Assembly: GCF_008369125.1 (NCBI RefSeq)
Contig: NZ_VOAY01000005.1
Location: 451,252-515,251, forward strand
Reading direction: 5' to 3'
DNA length: 64,000 nucleotides
From: Allopusillimonas sp008369125
GTDB lineage: Bacteria > Pseudomonadota > Gammaproteobacteria > Burkholderiales > Burkholderiaceae_B
Part shown: positions 34,251 through 42,921 of the stretch, piece by piece
Position numbering within the stretch: the stretch's first letter is position 1
Layout: each line of letters starts with the position of its first letter
The notes under the pieces: generated by a model
Told to the model about the DNA's origin: nothing
Databases searched by the model: none
The model's input: only the letters and a program-made list of their open reading frames with translations
Program-made: the position numbers and the translations under genes

Positions 34251-35458
34251 TGGTCTTTTAGTGTGTCCGTTCGACCGCCACGAAGGCGCTCCCAGTTCAT
34301 GCTGAACCACCACAGACTAATGCATAGCACTGCGCTGCAGCCCATACCCAGGGCCAGCAACAGCGCGCTGTGAAACAGCAGTGGCGCTAACAGGCCTGAT
34401 ACCAGCGCAAAAATAAACATTTGCACAAAGCTTTGCAATGACGAAGCCAGGCCGCGCATGCTTGGAAAACTGCCCAGGGTTACCACCGTCATGCCAGGCA
34501 GTGCCACCGACATGCCGACGGCATAGACAAAGATGGGTATTACGGCCCAGGGCACGGCGGCAACCGACATGGCGTTGTACAACACGTTCAGCACGGCACC
34601 CAGCGTCATGATGCCCAGGCCAGCGCGTATCAACAGCGCAGGCGCAATACGGCCCGCATTGCGCGAACTAAACATCGACCCGATGACCACCCCGCTGATA
34701 AACGGTAAAAACAGCCATGCAAACGCTGTGTCTGGCAGACCCAGTATATTCATGATGAAGCTTGCTGCCGACGAGATGTACAGGGCAAAACCCGAAAACG
34801 CAAAGCCTACGGCAAGTATGGCCAAAAGAAATGGCGGATGCATCAATGCCTTGATGTAGTTGCGAAATATATTGCCTACATGTAGTGGCTGTCGGTGCTC
34901 TGGCGTGAGGGTTTCGGGCAGCCAACGCACACACATGGCGATCAGTATGGCGACAATAATTACCATCAGGCCAAACGTGCCTCGCCAGCCGGTCAGCGAA
35001 TTGGCATACCCGCCCACCACCGGGGCGATGGCCGGTGCAAGGCTGAACACCATGGTGATATTGGCAAACAGCCTCTGCGCCTCGGCGCCGTGATACTTGT
35101 CGCGCACAATCGCCATCCCAACAACCCGTCCCGCACCGGCAGAGGCGCCCTGCAGGCCTCTGAAGAACAGCAGCCAGCCAAAACTGGGGGCCAACATAGC
35201 GCCCACCGAGCCGATGGCAAACAGAATGAGCGAAAACAAAATCACGGGACGCCGCCCGAAACTGTCGGAGAAGGTGCCGTAAAACAAGCTCATGAAGGCA
35301 AACGTGGACAGATAAATACTGAGTGTTTGCTGCACCAGGGCCTGACTGATCTGAAAGTCTTCGCCTATGCTATGAAACGAAGGCAGATAGGTATCAGTAG
35401 CGAAAGGCCCCAGCATAGCCAGGCCGGCGAGCATCAGAGTAAGTGTACGAATATTCAC
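34247..35458 (-). CDS. MFS drug exporter, Bcr/CflA family
   Basis: This 403-residue protein has 12 predicted membrane helices and the Bcr/CflA pattern. The start is ILTLMLAGLAMLGPFATDTYLPSFHSIGEDF, with the TDTYLPS signature in TM1. The motif A-like loop is YGTFSDSFGRRPVILFSLI, with FRGLQGASAGAGRVVGMAIVRD next. These exporters usually expel drugs or amino acid derivatives by proton antiport. Its start overlaps the end of the upstream MFS gene by four bases, so the two are co-translated. It converges on the GNAT gene with overlapping stops. Confidence 0.88.
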   Translation of the reverse strand: MNIRTLTLMLAGLAMLGPFATDTYLPSFHSIGEDFQISQALVQQTLSIYLSTFAFMSLFYGTFSDSFGRRPVILFSLILFAIGSVGAMLAPSFGWLLFFRGLQGASAGAGRVVGMAIVRDKYHGAEAQRLFANITMVFSLAPAIAPVVGGYANSLTGWRGTFGLMVIIVAILIAMCVRWLPETLTPEHRQPLHVGNIFRNYIKALMHPPFLLAILAVGFAFSGFALYISSAASFIMNILGLPDTAFAWLFLPFISGVVIGSMFSSRNAGRIAPALLIRAGLGIMTLGAVLNVLYNAMSVAAVPWAVIPIFVYAVGMSVALPGMTVVTLGSFPSMRGLASSLQSFVQMFIFALVSGLLAPLLFHSALLLALGMGCSAVLCISLWWFSMNWERLRGGRTDTLKDH

Positions 35459-36651
35459 GTGCGATCAGCCTCCGAGGGCCTGATATGTGGCAACCAGCGC
35501 CAAAAGAGCGCGGCGGCCAGAAAACCAAAGCTGCCGGTGACAACAATACCGGCGCCCAGCGACACCAGCGCTGTCATACCCGACAGCAGAAAAGGGCCGG
35601 CACTGGTGCCGACATCACTGATCAGGCGCCATATACCCAAAAATTCGGTACGGCCTGTTGGCGGTGAAGCATCGGCGCCCAGCGTCATGGCAATGCCCGA
35701 GCCAAAGCCGTTGCCAAACCCAAGCAGCATGGATGCCATGACAAAGGGAGCCAGGCTGGTCGTGAGTGGCATGAGAGCGAGCGCCAGGCCCATGAGCAGG
35801 GTACAGGGCAACGCCACCCACAAGCGCCCGTATTCGTCCATGATTTTGCCTGCCGGATAAAACATCAGCATATCAACGGCAGAAGTAACGCCAAAAATAA
35901 GCGCGGTCGCAGTCGGGCTCAGGCCAATGCTATCAGCCCACAAAGGGATGACAATTTGCCGGGCGGCTCGCATGGCGCTGATAAGCAAAATACCCACACC
36001 CAGTGTCAGGTACACCTTGGCATGCGTCACGGCCATGGTCGCCATTTTGGGCTTGATGGCAAGGCCCGCGCCTCGCCCGGGCGTCAGTTCAAGCTCGGGC
36101 ACGGCAAATGAAAGTATGCCGGCGCCAATCAACGCCACAATGGCAACCCAATACGCACCCGACAGCCCCATAAAATGCATGGCACCCGCTGCGGCAAATG
36201 GCCCCACGAACATACCTATGCGATGCGTGCCACCCAGCGTCGACAGAGCGCGCGCGCGCAGCGCAAACGGAACCGCCTCAATGAGAAAAGTTTGACGGGC
36301 AAGATAAAACACCGACGTCGCCAGCCCTATCATCAATGTGCCCAGCGCCAGCATGGCGGGATGGACTGCGAACACACAGAGCAGCAATGCCACGATGGTA
36401 AGGATGGAAGCCCCGATGAGGGCTTTGCGCTCGCCAATGCGCGATGTGAGCAACGCGGCAGGGATGTTACCGGTAAGCGAACCCAGCCCGATGAGCGCCA
36501 CAACCACGCCTGCCATGGCGGGCGATGCCCCCATATCACGCGCGCTCAGCGCAATGACAGGCAATACCGCACCGTTGCCCAGCCCGAACAGTACGGTAGG
36601 CCCAAATGCGGGGATGGCGATTTTCCTGAGACTAAATTGGGCATCGCCCAT
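35455..36651 (-). CDS. MFS transporter
   Basis: The product is 398 residues with 12 hydrophobic spans. The MFS loop 2-3 motif reads GSLTGNIPAALLTSRIGERKALIGAS, and the second half repeats it in GVTSAVDMLMFYPAGKIMDEYGRLWVALPC. I chose the ATG at 36651 (MGDAQFSLRKIAIPAFGPTVLFGLG), because the 25 upstream codons of the open frame are not protein-like. It overlaps the next MFS gene by four bases. Substrate and direction are unknown. Two tandem MFS genes of different subfamilies suggest export of related compounds or one cooperating pair. Confidence 0.83.
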   Translation of the reverse strand: MGDAQFSLRKIAIPAFGPTVLFGLGNGAVLPVIALSARDMGASPAMAGVVVALIGLGSLTGNIPAALLTSRIGERKALIGASILTIVALLLCVFAVHPAMLALGTLMIGLATSVFYLARQTFLIEAVPFALRARALSTLGGTHRIGMFVGPFAAAGAMHFMGLSGAYWVAIVALIGAGILSFAVPELELTPGRGAGLAIKPKMATMAVTHAKVYLTLGVGILLISAMRAARQIVIPLWADSIGLSPTATALIFGVTSAVDMLMFYPAGKIMDEYGRLWVALPCTLLMGLALALMPLTTSLAPFVMASMLLGFGNGFGSGIAMTLGADASPPTGRTEFLGIWRLISDVGTSAGPFLLSGMTALVSLGAGIVVTGSFGFLAAALFWRWLPHIRPSEADRT

Positions 36652-36797
36652 GTTTGACTGGCCTTGAAACGAATTTTGCACAAGCTGCCTGACAGATTTT
36701 ATAGGAAGCAGAAAGACATGCCCCATCGTATAAGAACCCGCGATTCAGGGAGCAGATCAATCCGAGCAACATATAAACGCTGGTAAGCCTGGTCAGC

Positions 36798-37715
36798 TTA
36801 TGGGGTGGCGCTGCCCCAGGCCCGCTGCCGGATATGTTCGTGCAGGTATTGCACAAACGCCTCTGCCGCTGGAGGCAAGCTGGCATGTTGCCGGTGATAT
36901 ACAAAAAACTGGCGGCGAACTTCTGGATCTGCCAGCGGACGCATTCTTAAGCCATACAGGTCTACCAGTGTCTGGGCATAAGGCAGACACGTGGTCACGC
37001 CCAGGCCCGAATTGACCATACTGAGGGCGGTACTCATAAAGGCGACTTCATGGGTGGGCCGTATGGGCGGCACGGCTGAAATGCCCTGCAAATCCATGGA
37101 CAGGCGATCGGTAAACTGACCCTGTAATGAAATTAGAGGGTATCGAACCAGATCTGCCCAGGCGACACGGCTGTTGGCCTCCAGCGGGTGGCCAGGCGGG
37201 AAAACAGCCATAAAGGGTAAGTCGAACAGGGGATCTGCGACCAGTTCAGCCACCGCTTCACGCTGAGGGCCAATGCTGATGTCTACCTCACCGCGCAGTG
37301 CTTGCGCGATCACGGTTTCAACGGCACAGTCCACCAAATGAATGCGCACATCTGGATAAGCCTGCCGAAACCCTGCAATGACCTCGGGTACCAGCGTGCT
37401 GGACATAAGCTGTGGTGCGGCAATCCGGACAATACCGCGACGCAGGCGTTTAAGGTTGTCCACGTTTTCGACGGCAGCGTCCAGGTCGCGTAATACCTGG
37501 GTGGTCGCAGAATGAAATTCGCGCCCCACTTCCGATAAGCGGATGCGCCGCGTACTGCGATCCACCAGTCTTACACCCAGCTGGTTTTCCAGCTCTTTGA
37601 TCAGACCGCTGAGGGCCGATTGCGTGATATGAAGCGATTCGGCAGCGCGCGTGAAGCCACCTGTGCGGGCCAGCGCAGCGAAGGCACGGAGTTGACGCAA
37701 AGTGACTTCCATCAT
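36798..37715 (-). CDS. LysR-type transcriptional regulator of the second TRAP operon
   Basis: The 305-residue protein starts with the LysR helix-turn-helix (VTLRQLRAFAALARTGGFTRAAESLHITQSALSGLIKELENQLGVRLVDRSTRRIRLSEVG, residues 4-64). The effector-binding domain follows, with GIVRIAAPQLMSSTLVPEVIAGFRQAYPDVRIHLVD. It is divergent from the DctQ gene, with 129 bases between starts, which makes it the likely regulator of the TRAP-maiA operon. The ligand is probably the transported acid. Confidence 0.9.
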   Translation of the reverse strand: MMEVTLRQLRAFAALARTGGFTRAAESLHITQSALSGLIKELENQLGVRLVDRSTRRIRLSEVGREFHSATTQVLRDLDAAVENVDNLKRLRRGIVRIAAPQLMSSTLVPEVIAGFRQAYPDVRIHLVDCAVETVIAQALRGEVDISIGPQREAVAELVADPLFDLPFMAVFPPGHPLEANSRVAWADLVRYPLISLQGQFTDRLSMDLQGISAVPPIRPTHEVAFMSTALSMVNSGLGVTTCLPYAQTLVDLYGLRMRPLADPEVRRQFFVYHRQHASLPPAAEAFVQYLHEHIRQRAWGSATP

Positions 37716-37816
37716 AATTTCCTATAAATACATGGGAAAAAACTGTTTGAATGATATCTCGAATCTGGCTCTAATAGAAAAAAATCGCCAGAAGCCAGCC
37801 GACCGGAGACAAATCC

Positions 37817-37852
37817 ATGCAGTATCTGACTTTGCGGGGCAATCATGCTTGA
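37817..37852 (+). other. Possible 11-codon leader peptide overlapping the DctQ start
   Basis: ATG at 37817 has CGGAGA eight bases upstream. The frame encodes MQYLTLRGNHA and stops with TGA at 37852, inside the first codons of dctQ (ATG 37845). This geometry would favour translational coupling. dctQ also has its own GCGGGG, so the leader may be fortuitous. Confidence 0.3.
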
Positions 37853-38405
37853 ACGTATTGCTCGCCTGCTGACTCGCACCTTTGAAGTATTGATCGTCAC
37901 CGCGCTCGTCATCATGGGCGTGCTGGTCTTTGGCAATGTGATCCTGCGCTATGGCTTTAATTCTGGCATTGCCATATCTGAGGAGTTGTCCCGCCTGCTG
38001 TTTGTCTGGCTGATCTTTATGGGTGCCGTCCTGGCATCGGCGCAACGCACCCATATCGGCTTTGATTCATTGCAGCGCCTGGCCGGCCCGCGATTGCGTC
38101 GCCTGCTGGTGGTCTTCACCGGTGTACTGATTTTGATCGGTTGCGGCATGTTTATCGTGGGCGGGTGGGCACAGATGCGCATCAACCTGGGCAACTTCTA
38201 TCCGGTCATGGGAATTTCCTACGGCTGGCTGTATGCGGTTGCACTCGTGTTTGGGATCGCAATGATCTTTCCCGTGTGCAACAACATTCGACGTGCCTGG
38301 CTGGGAATGGACGACGCGTTAACTGAAGACCTGGCTGATCGTATCGAAAGCCAAGCCGACCGAATGTCCTCTAACCGCCCTGATCAACAGGCAGACAAGC
38401 CATGA
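37845..38405 (+). CDS. TRAP transporter small membrane subunit (DctQ family), second system
   Basis: The 186-residue protein carries the DctQ plan: the N-terminal LLTRTFEVLIVTALVIMGVLVFGNVILRYGFNSG, then ISEELSRLLFVWLIFMGAVLASAQRTHIGFD (the conserved E-x-x-x-x-L-F...W and H-x-x-x-D elements), and two further helices. The charged C-terminal tail is longer than in the first system. Its stop overlaps the DctM start (ATGA), and it leads the operon DctQ-DctM-DctP-maiA. Confidence 0.92.
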   Translation: MLERIARLLTRTFEVLIVTALVIMGVLVFGNVILRYGFNSGIAISEELSRLLFVWLIFMGAVLASAQRTHIGFDSLQRLAGPRLRRLLVVFTGVLILIGCGMFIVGGWAQMRINLGNFYPVMGISYGWLYAVALVFGIAMIFPVCNNIRRAWLGMDDALTEDLADRIESQADRMSSNRPDQQADKP

Positions 38406-39679
38406 CCGCACTCGTGTTTCTGGCGACGTTGCTGGGCCTGATTATGATCGGCCTGCCGATTGCTTTTGCGTTGATGTATGCAGGCATCGCCCTCATGCTG
38501 GTAACAGGCCAGTTTGATTCGCAAATTGTGGTGCAAAATGCCATCGCCGGGGCTGACAACTTTGTGCTGATGGCCGTGCCATTCTTTATTTTGGCCGGTG
38601 AGTTCATGAATGCAGGCGGCTTGTCGAAACGCATTGTCGACATGGCCGGCGCCTTTGTGGGCCATTTGCGCGGCGGTCTTGGATACGTTGCCATTTTTGC
38701 CGGCATTTTGCTTGCCAGCCTTTCGGGCTCTGCCGTGGCCGACACAGCGGCGCTGGCGGCCATTTTGGTGCCCATGATGCGCCAGGCGGGCTATAACCCG
38801 GCCCGTGCTTGCGGGCTGATGGCGGCAAGCGGCATTATTGCGCCGGTCATACCCCCTTCCATCGGTTTTCTGATCTTCGGGGTAGTGGCCAACGTTTCTA
38901 TTACGCGGCTGTTTCTGGCCGGTATTGTGCCTGGCGTGCTGATGGGGCTGTTTCTGATTACCGCCTGGTGGATAGTTTCGCATCGCCAGCAGGTTGCCGT
39001 GTCACCCCGCGTGCCCTGGAGTCATCGTCTGCCCTTGCTGGGCAAGGGTATCTGGGCCCTGATGCTGCCCGTTATCATCATCGGCGGCCTGCGCTTCGGT
39101 ATCTTCACACCAACCGAGTCCGCTGTTGTGGCTGCGGCTTATGCGCTATTTGTGGGCCTGGTGGTGTATCGCGAACTGACATGGGGCACGATTTATGAAT
39201 GCCTGCTGACCACCGCACGCACGACTTCGGTGGTGCTGTTGCTGGCCGCGCTGGCCATGATCGCGTCTTACATGATCACCATTACCGATATTTCGGGCCA
39301 GGTGGGCGATTGGCTCACCACGCTGTCCGATAACCCTATGGTTTTGATGGCAGCGATGATGGTGGTGGTGTTTTTTGCGGGGATGGTGCTGGACTTTATC
39401 CCCGTGGTTTTGATTTTCACGCCTGTGTTTATGCCCATCGTCAAGGCAGCCGATATTGACCCTGTTTATTTTGGTGTCGTGTTTATTATGAACTGCTCTA
39501 TTGGCATGATTACACCGCCGGTTGGTGTCGTGCTAAACGTTATCAGCTCGATCGGCAAAGTCACACTGGCACAAGCAGCACGAGGCATCGCCCCTTTCTT
39601 ATTGGCCCTGGTGTTGTTGCTGGTCGCCTTAATTGTGTACCCGCCACTGGTAACTGTGCCTGCCCAATGGTGGCGCTAA
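38402..39679 (+). CDS. TRAP transporter large membrane subunit (DctM family), second system
   Basis: This 425-residue multi-spanning protein has DctM signatures: VPFFILAGEFMNAGGLSKRIVDMAGAFVGHLRGGL, AGILLASLSGSAVADTAALAAILVPMM, AASGIIAPVIPPSIGFLIFGVVANV and NCSIGMITPPVGVVLNVISSI. It uses the sodium or proton gradient to move the solute delivered by the binding protein. It is coupled to DctQ by a four-base overlap, and the DctP gene follows after 34 bases. Confidence 0.94.
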   Translation: MTALVFLATLLGLIMIGLPIAFALMYAGIALMLVTGQFDSQIVVQNAIAGADNFVLMAVPFFILAGEFMNAGGLSKRIVDMAGAFVGHLRGGLGYVAIFAGILLASLSGSAVADTAALAAILVPMMRQAGYNPARACGLMAASGIIAPVIPPSIGFLIFGVVANVSITRLFLAGIVPGVLMGLFLITAWWIVSHRQQVAVSPRVPWSHRLPLLGKGIWALMLPVIIIGGLRFGIFTPTESAVVAAAYALFVGLVVYRELTWGTIYECLLTTARTTSVVLLLAALAMIASYMITITDISGQVGDWLTTLSDNPMVLMAAMMVVVFFAGMVLDFIPVVLIFTPVFMPIVKAADIDPVYFGVVFIMNCSIGMITPPVGVVLNVISSIGKVTLAQAARGIAPFLLALVLLLVALIVYPPLVTVPAQWWR

Positions 39680-39713
39680 TGCGCCCCCTGTTATTACACC
39701 CGAGGAGACTTCA

Positions 39714-40694
39714 ATGAAAATACGTACTTCACTACTGGTTGGCCTGCTGGCCGCCACACTGTCCAGCTCTGCCTGGGCTGTTGTCACCGCCAAATTTGCG
39801 GTGACACTGCCCGAAAAATCTCATCAGGGCCAGGGCGTGGCCAAATTTGCTGAACTGGTCAAACAGAAAAGCAATGGTGAAATTGTGATCAAACCCTATT
39901 ACAGCGGTGCACTGGGCAATGATGTTCAAGTGACATCAGCCTTGCAGGGCGGCACCATCGAATTTACCGTACCGCAAACCACTACACTCACGGGCATGGT
40001 GAAAGCCTATGAAATTCTTGATTTCCCTTTCCTGTTCAAGAACAGTGCCGAGGCGGATAAAGTACTGGACGGCCCGGTCGGCGATAAACTGCTGACCACC
40101 CTTCCCGCCCACGGTCTGGTGGGCCTGGCTTACTGGGAAAACGGTTTTTTCAATGCCACCAATAACAAGCATCCTATCGCCAAGGTCGAAGATTTTGAGG
40201 GGCTGAAGTTCCGCTCTATCCAGGCGCGCATCACCCAGGAAACCATCAAAGCCTTGGGTGCCAACCCAGTGCCTCTGGCTGTTCCCGAGCTTTATACAGC
40301 GCTGGAAACCCATACGATTGACGGTCAGGGAACCCCCAACGCGGTAATTGCTGCGCTCAAGCTTTATGAAGTGCAAAAGTTTCTGTCCATCACGCAACAC
40401 AGCTACGGGGCGTTTATCCCACTGGCCTCCAAGGCATTCTGGGACAAGCTCACCCCCGAACAGCAAAAAATCGTCAAAGACTCCGCCTTTGAAGCGCGCG
40501 TGTACCAGCGCGAGGTTGCACGTGCGCAGTCAGACTCGGCCAGAGAGGCCATGGCCAAGCACGGCATGAAAATCAACGACGTCAGCGATGCCGAACGCGA
40601 GCGCATGCGTGAGCGTGTGCAGCCTGTATGGAAGATGTTCACGCCCGATGTGGGCCAAGACTTGTTTGACCAAGTGATGAACGAACTGAAATAA
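39714..40694 (+). CDS. TRAP transporter periplasmic binding protein (DctP family), second system
   Basis: The 326-residue binding protein has a Sec signal (MKIRTSLLVGLLAATLSSSAWAVV) and the DctP domain. Segments include FAVTLPEKSHQGQGVAKFAELVKQKSNGEIVIKPYYSGALGNDVQVTSALQGGTIEF, FPFLFKNSAEADKVLDGPVGDKL and VEDFEGLKFRSIQARITQETIKALGANPVPLAVPELYTALE, where FRSIQ carries the usual ligand-binding Arg. The position before maiA and near hmgA suggests an aromatic or related organic acid as ligand. Confidence 0.93.
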   Translation: MKIRTSLLVGLLAATLSSSAWAVVTAKFAVTLPEKSHQGQGVAKFAELVKQKSNGEIVIKPYYSGALGNDVQVTSALQGGTIEFTVPQTTTLTGMVKAYEILDFPFLFKNSAEADKVLDGPVGDKLLTTLPAHGLVGLAYWENGFFNATNNKHPIAKVEDFEGLKFRSIQARITQETIKALGANPVPLAVPELYTALETHTIDGQGTPNAVIAALKLYEVQKFLSITQHSYGAFIPLASKAFWDKLTPEQQKIVKDSAFEARVYQREVARAQSDSAREAMAKHGMKINDVSDAERERMRERVQPVWKMFTPDVGQDLFDQVMNELK

Positions 40695-40918
40695 GCGATT
40701 GACTACGGGTTCCGCAGACGCGGGCCCGTATCCCCATACCCGGCCATGCAACCCGGGCGCACGAAGTTTGCATAGGCGTGACGACTGAAAACGAATAGTC
40801 GATCACGCCAACCATGCACGTCAAGAACCAAGCTCGTTTCCACATGAAAACGCGCAGGGTAGGGATTTTTTCGACGTAATTGCACTGACAATTACTCAAC
40901 GCAAGGAAGCATGACATT

Positions 40919-41563
40919 ATGCGAGAACTCTACACTTATTTTCGCAGCTCGGCCGCCTATCGGGTTCGGATTGCACTGGCTCTGAAAGAGCTGGAGTATC
41001 AGGTCGTGCCCATTCACCTGCTGCGTCATGGCGGCGAGCAGCATACGCCAGAATATCGACGCCGCAATCCCGAAGGCCTGGTGCCCGCATACGTTGAGAA
41101 CAACCATGTGCTGACGCAGTCTCTGGCGATCATGGAATACCTGGACGAGGCCTACCCCGAGACAGCGCTATTGCCTGCGGACACACTGGCACGCGCTCGC
41201 GTGCGAGCACTGGCGCTGCACGTGGCCTGCGACATTCATCCACTGAACAATTTGCGGGTGCTGCGTTGGCTGGCAAACGAACTGCAGGTGGAACAGGCGG
41301 GGCGTGATCAATGGTATCGGCATTGGGTCGCGTTGGGCTTTGAGGCGCTCGAAGCCCAGCTTCAGTCTCCGGATACAGGGCTGTGCTGCCATGGTGACAC
41401 GCCGGGCATGGCAGACTGCTGCCTGGTGCCGCAGGTCTATAACGCCAGACGTTTTGATGTGGACTTGACAGCGTATCCAACCATTGCACGTATCACCGAG
41501 TATTGCGAATCACTGCCGGCCTTTCAGACGGCTCATCCTGCCAGACAGCCAGACGCTGCATGA
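40919..41563 (+). CDS. maiA: Maleylacetoacetate isomerase (zeta-class GST)
   Basis: MaiA isomerises maleylacetoacetate to fumarylacetoacetate in homogentisate breakdown, using glutathione. The 214-residue protein has the zeta-GST start LYTYFRSSAAYRVRIALALKELEY, with the SSxxxRVRIAL catalytic motif at about residues 10-20, then NPEGLVPAYVENNHVLTQSLAIMEYLDEAYPET, and the helical C-terminal domain (HVACDIHPLNNLRVLRWL). Maleylpyruvate isomerase of gentisate breakdown is a close alternative. The neighbouring hmgA favours the homogentisate route. It lies 224 bases after the DctP gene and ends at a bidirectional terminator. Confidence 0.85.
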   Translation: MRELYTYFRSSAAYRVRIALALKELEYQVVPIHLLRHGGEQHTPEYRRRNPEGLVPAYVENNHVLTQSLAIMEYLDEAYPETALLPADTLARARVRALALHVACDIHPLNNLRVLRWLANELQVEQAGRDQWYRHWVALGFEALEAQLQSPDTGLCCHGDTPGMADCCLVPQVYNARRFDVDLTAYPTIARITEYCESLPAFQTAHPARQPDAA

Positions 41564-41589
41564 GAACAGGCCAGCCAACACACAAGAGC

Positions 41590-41620
41590 AAGGCCCATGG
41601 GTTATGCACCCATGGGCCTT
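41590..41620. terminator. Bidirectional terminator between maiA and hmgA
   Basis: A perfect 13-base stem (AAGGCCCATGGGT / ACCCATGGGCCTT) with a TATGC loop has T-rich sequence downstream on the plus strand (CTTGTT). It lies in the 61-base gap between the two convergent genes. Confidence 0.85.
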
Positions 41621-41624
41621 CTTG

Positions 41625-42755
41625 TTATTCCTTCCAGGAATCCGCGTAGTTGGGGATTTTCACCCCGTCGGGCAGCGTGTCGACTTCAAGCGCATGACGG
41701 GAGTCGATCATGACTGCCACTTCATCTGTGTATTTGCGTTCGCCCTGGTTGTTGGCAGCAGCGGCAGCAAAGGCCTTGGGGTGTGGCCCGTGGTGAAAGC
41801 CCGAGGGGTGCAGCGTGAACATGCCGGGCTTGATATTGTCACGGCTGAAGAAATTGCCCTGATGATAAAAAATGGACTCGTCGAATTCATCATTATTGTG
41901 AAAGAAGGGTACCTTCAGAGCACCGGGGTCGCTTTCTATGGGGCGCGGCGCAAAGGTGCAGACAATAATGGTGCCGGACAGGAATGTGGCATGTACCGTG
42001 GGCGGCAAATGGTAACGATCAGACAGCAGTTCGCGAATGTCGCGCCAGTTCAGTTTTACGGGCACACAATCGCCGTGCCAGCCGACGGCATCCAGAAAGT
42101 TATACGGGAAGGTAACCGTCGTAACCTGCTGCAGGCGCTTTGCCCGTACGCGAGTTTCAAACTCGCCCTGCTGGTCCTTGAAGGCGTCATCAATTTTGGG
42201 CGTATCCAGAACCGCAAGATCAAACTGTGCATGGCGGCCTGTAATGCCGCGCTCAGGCAGCATGAACAAGTCATCGGTGGCTTCAATGGTTAGCACCTCA
42301 TTAGGAATCTTGGTTTCCAGACGCCAGACCGTACCGCGCGGGATATTGATGTAGTCGCCCTCCCGATAGCTCATGTGACCGTAATCGCAGAAGAACTCGC
42401 CCTCACCCTTATGAAAGAACAGAATCATGTCGCCGTCGCCATTGCGGGCGAGGTCAGGCATGGAGGCCCCGAACTTCCAGAAGCAAACCTGAGTGTTGGC
42501 GTTGTGCATAAAGCGGCGAGCCTTCCACGGGCAGGCCTCGCCATTGTCAAGTCGGTTCAGGTTCAGCAGAGTCAGTTCAAAAGGGCCTTCCCAGTTTGTC
42601 CACCCTGTGGGCTTGTGCGCGTGCAGGATATGGCTGGCAGGGCCAAAAAAGCCGTTACGTCCATGCTCGCGTTCATACAGACCATCAGGGATGTCGCAGT
42701 GCGCCTGACGGGTATGGATGCCTTCTGCCAAGGGGAATGTGATGTAGTTCTTCAT
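41625..42755 (-). CDS. hmgA: Homogentisate 1,2-dioxygenase (short bacterial form)
   Basis: HmgA opens the ring of homogentisate to maleylacetoacetate, using Fe(II). The 376-residue protein matches the shorter bacterial branch: RQAHCDIPDGLYEREHGRNGFFGPASHILHAHKPTGW at the N-terminus. The likely iron ligands by spacing are His286 in PFFHNNDEF, Glu293 nearby, and His322 in LHPSGFHHGPHP. The glutamate is one residue further on than in the classical enzyme. The ATG at 42755 is preceded by GGAGAAAGG; a TTG at 42767 is possible but less likely. It converges with maiA and is divergent from the IclR gene. Confidence 0.82.
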   Translation of the reverse strand: MKNYITFPLAEGIHTRQAHCDIPDGLYEREHGRNGFFGPASHILHAHKPTGWTNWEGPFELTLLNLNRLDNGEACPWKARRFMHNANTQVCFWKFGASMPDLARNGDGDMILFFHKGEGEFFCDYGHMSYREGDYINIPRGTVWRLETKIPNEVLTIEATDDLFMLPERGITGRHAQFDLAVLDTPKIDDAFKDQQGEFETRVRAKRLQQVTTVTFPYNFLDAVGWHGDCVPVKLNWRDIRELLSDRYHLPPTVHATFLSGTIIVCTFAPRPIESDPGALKVPFFHNNDEFDESIFYHQGNFFSRDNIKPGMFTLHPSGFHHGPHPKAFAAAAANNQGERKYTDEVAVMIDSRHALEVDTLPDGVKIPNYADSWKE

Positions 42756-42803
42756 GCCTTTCTCCAAAGGGAAATGAAATTACCGTTACTCTATGCGTAA
42801 CAC

Positions 42804-42822
42804 TGTTATGATTCTGATAACA
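42804..42822. promoter_or_regulatory. Palindromic operator candidate between hmgA and the IclR gene
   Basis: TGTTAT and ATAACA are perfect inverted arms separated by 7 bases, 49 bases upstream of the hmgA start. IclR-family regulators commonly bind short palindromes in divergent regions like this one. Confidence 0.5.
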
Positions 42823-42921
42823 CATTAAAGCAGGCTAGTTAAAGCGTCAAGCACTTTACGTCGCAAAAAATTGGGTTTACAAATTACTGTGCGTGGCGTT
42901 TCGGGTTAAAACAGAACACAG

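Noticed and set aside
40695..40740. Hairpin TACGGG.../...CCCGTA after the second DctP gene as a terminator
   Set aside because: The stem contains bulges and no T-run follows; maiA may be transcribed by read-through.
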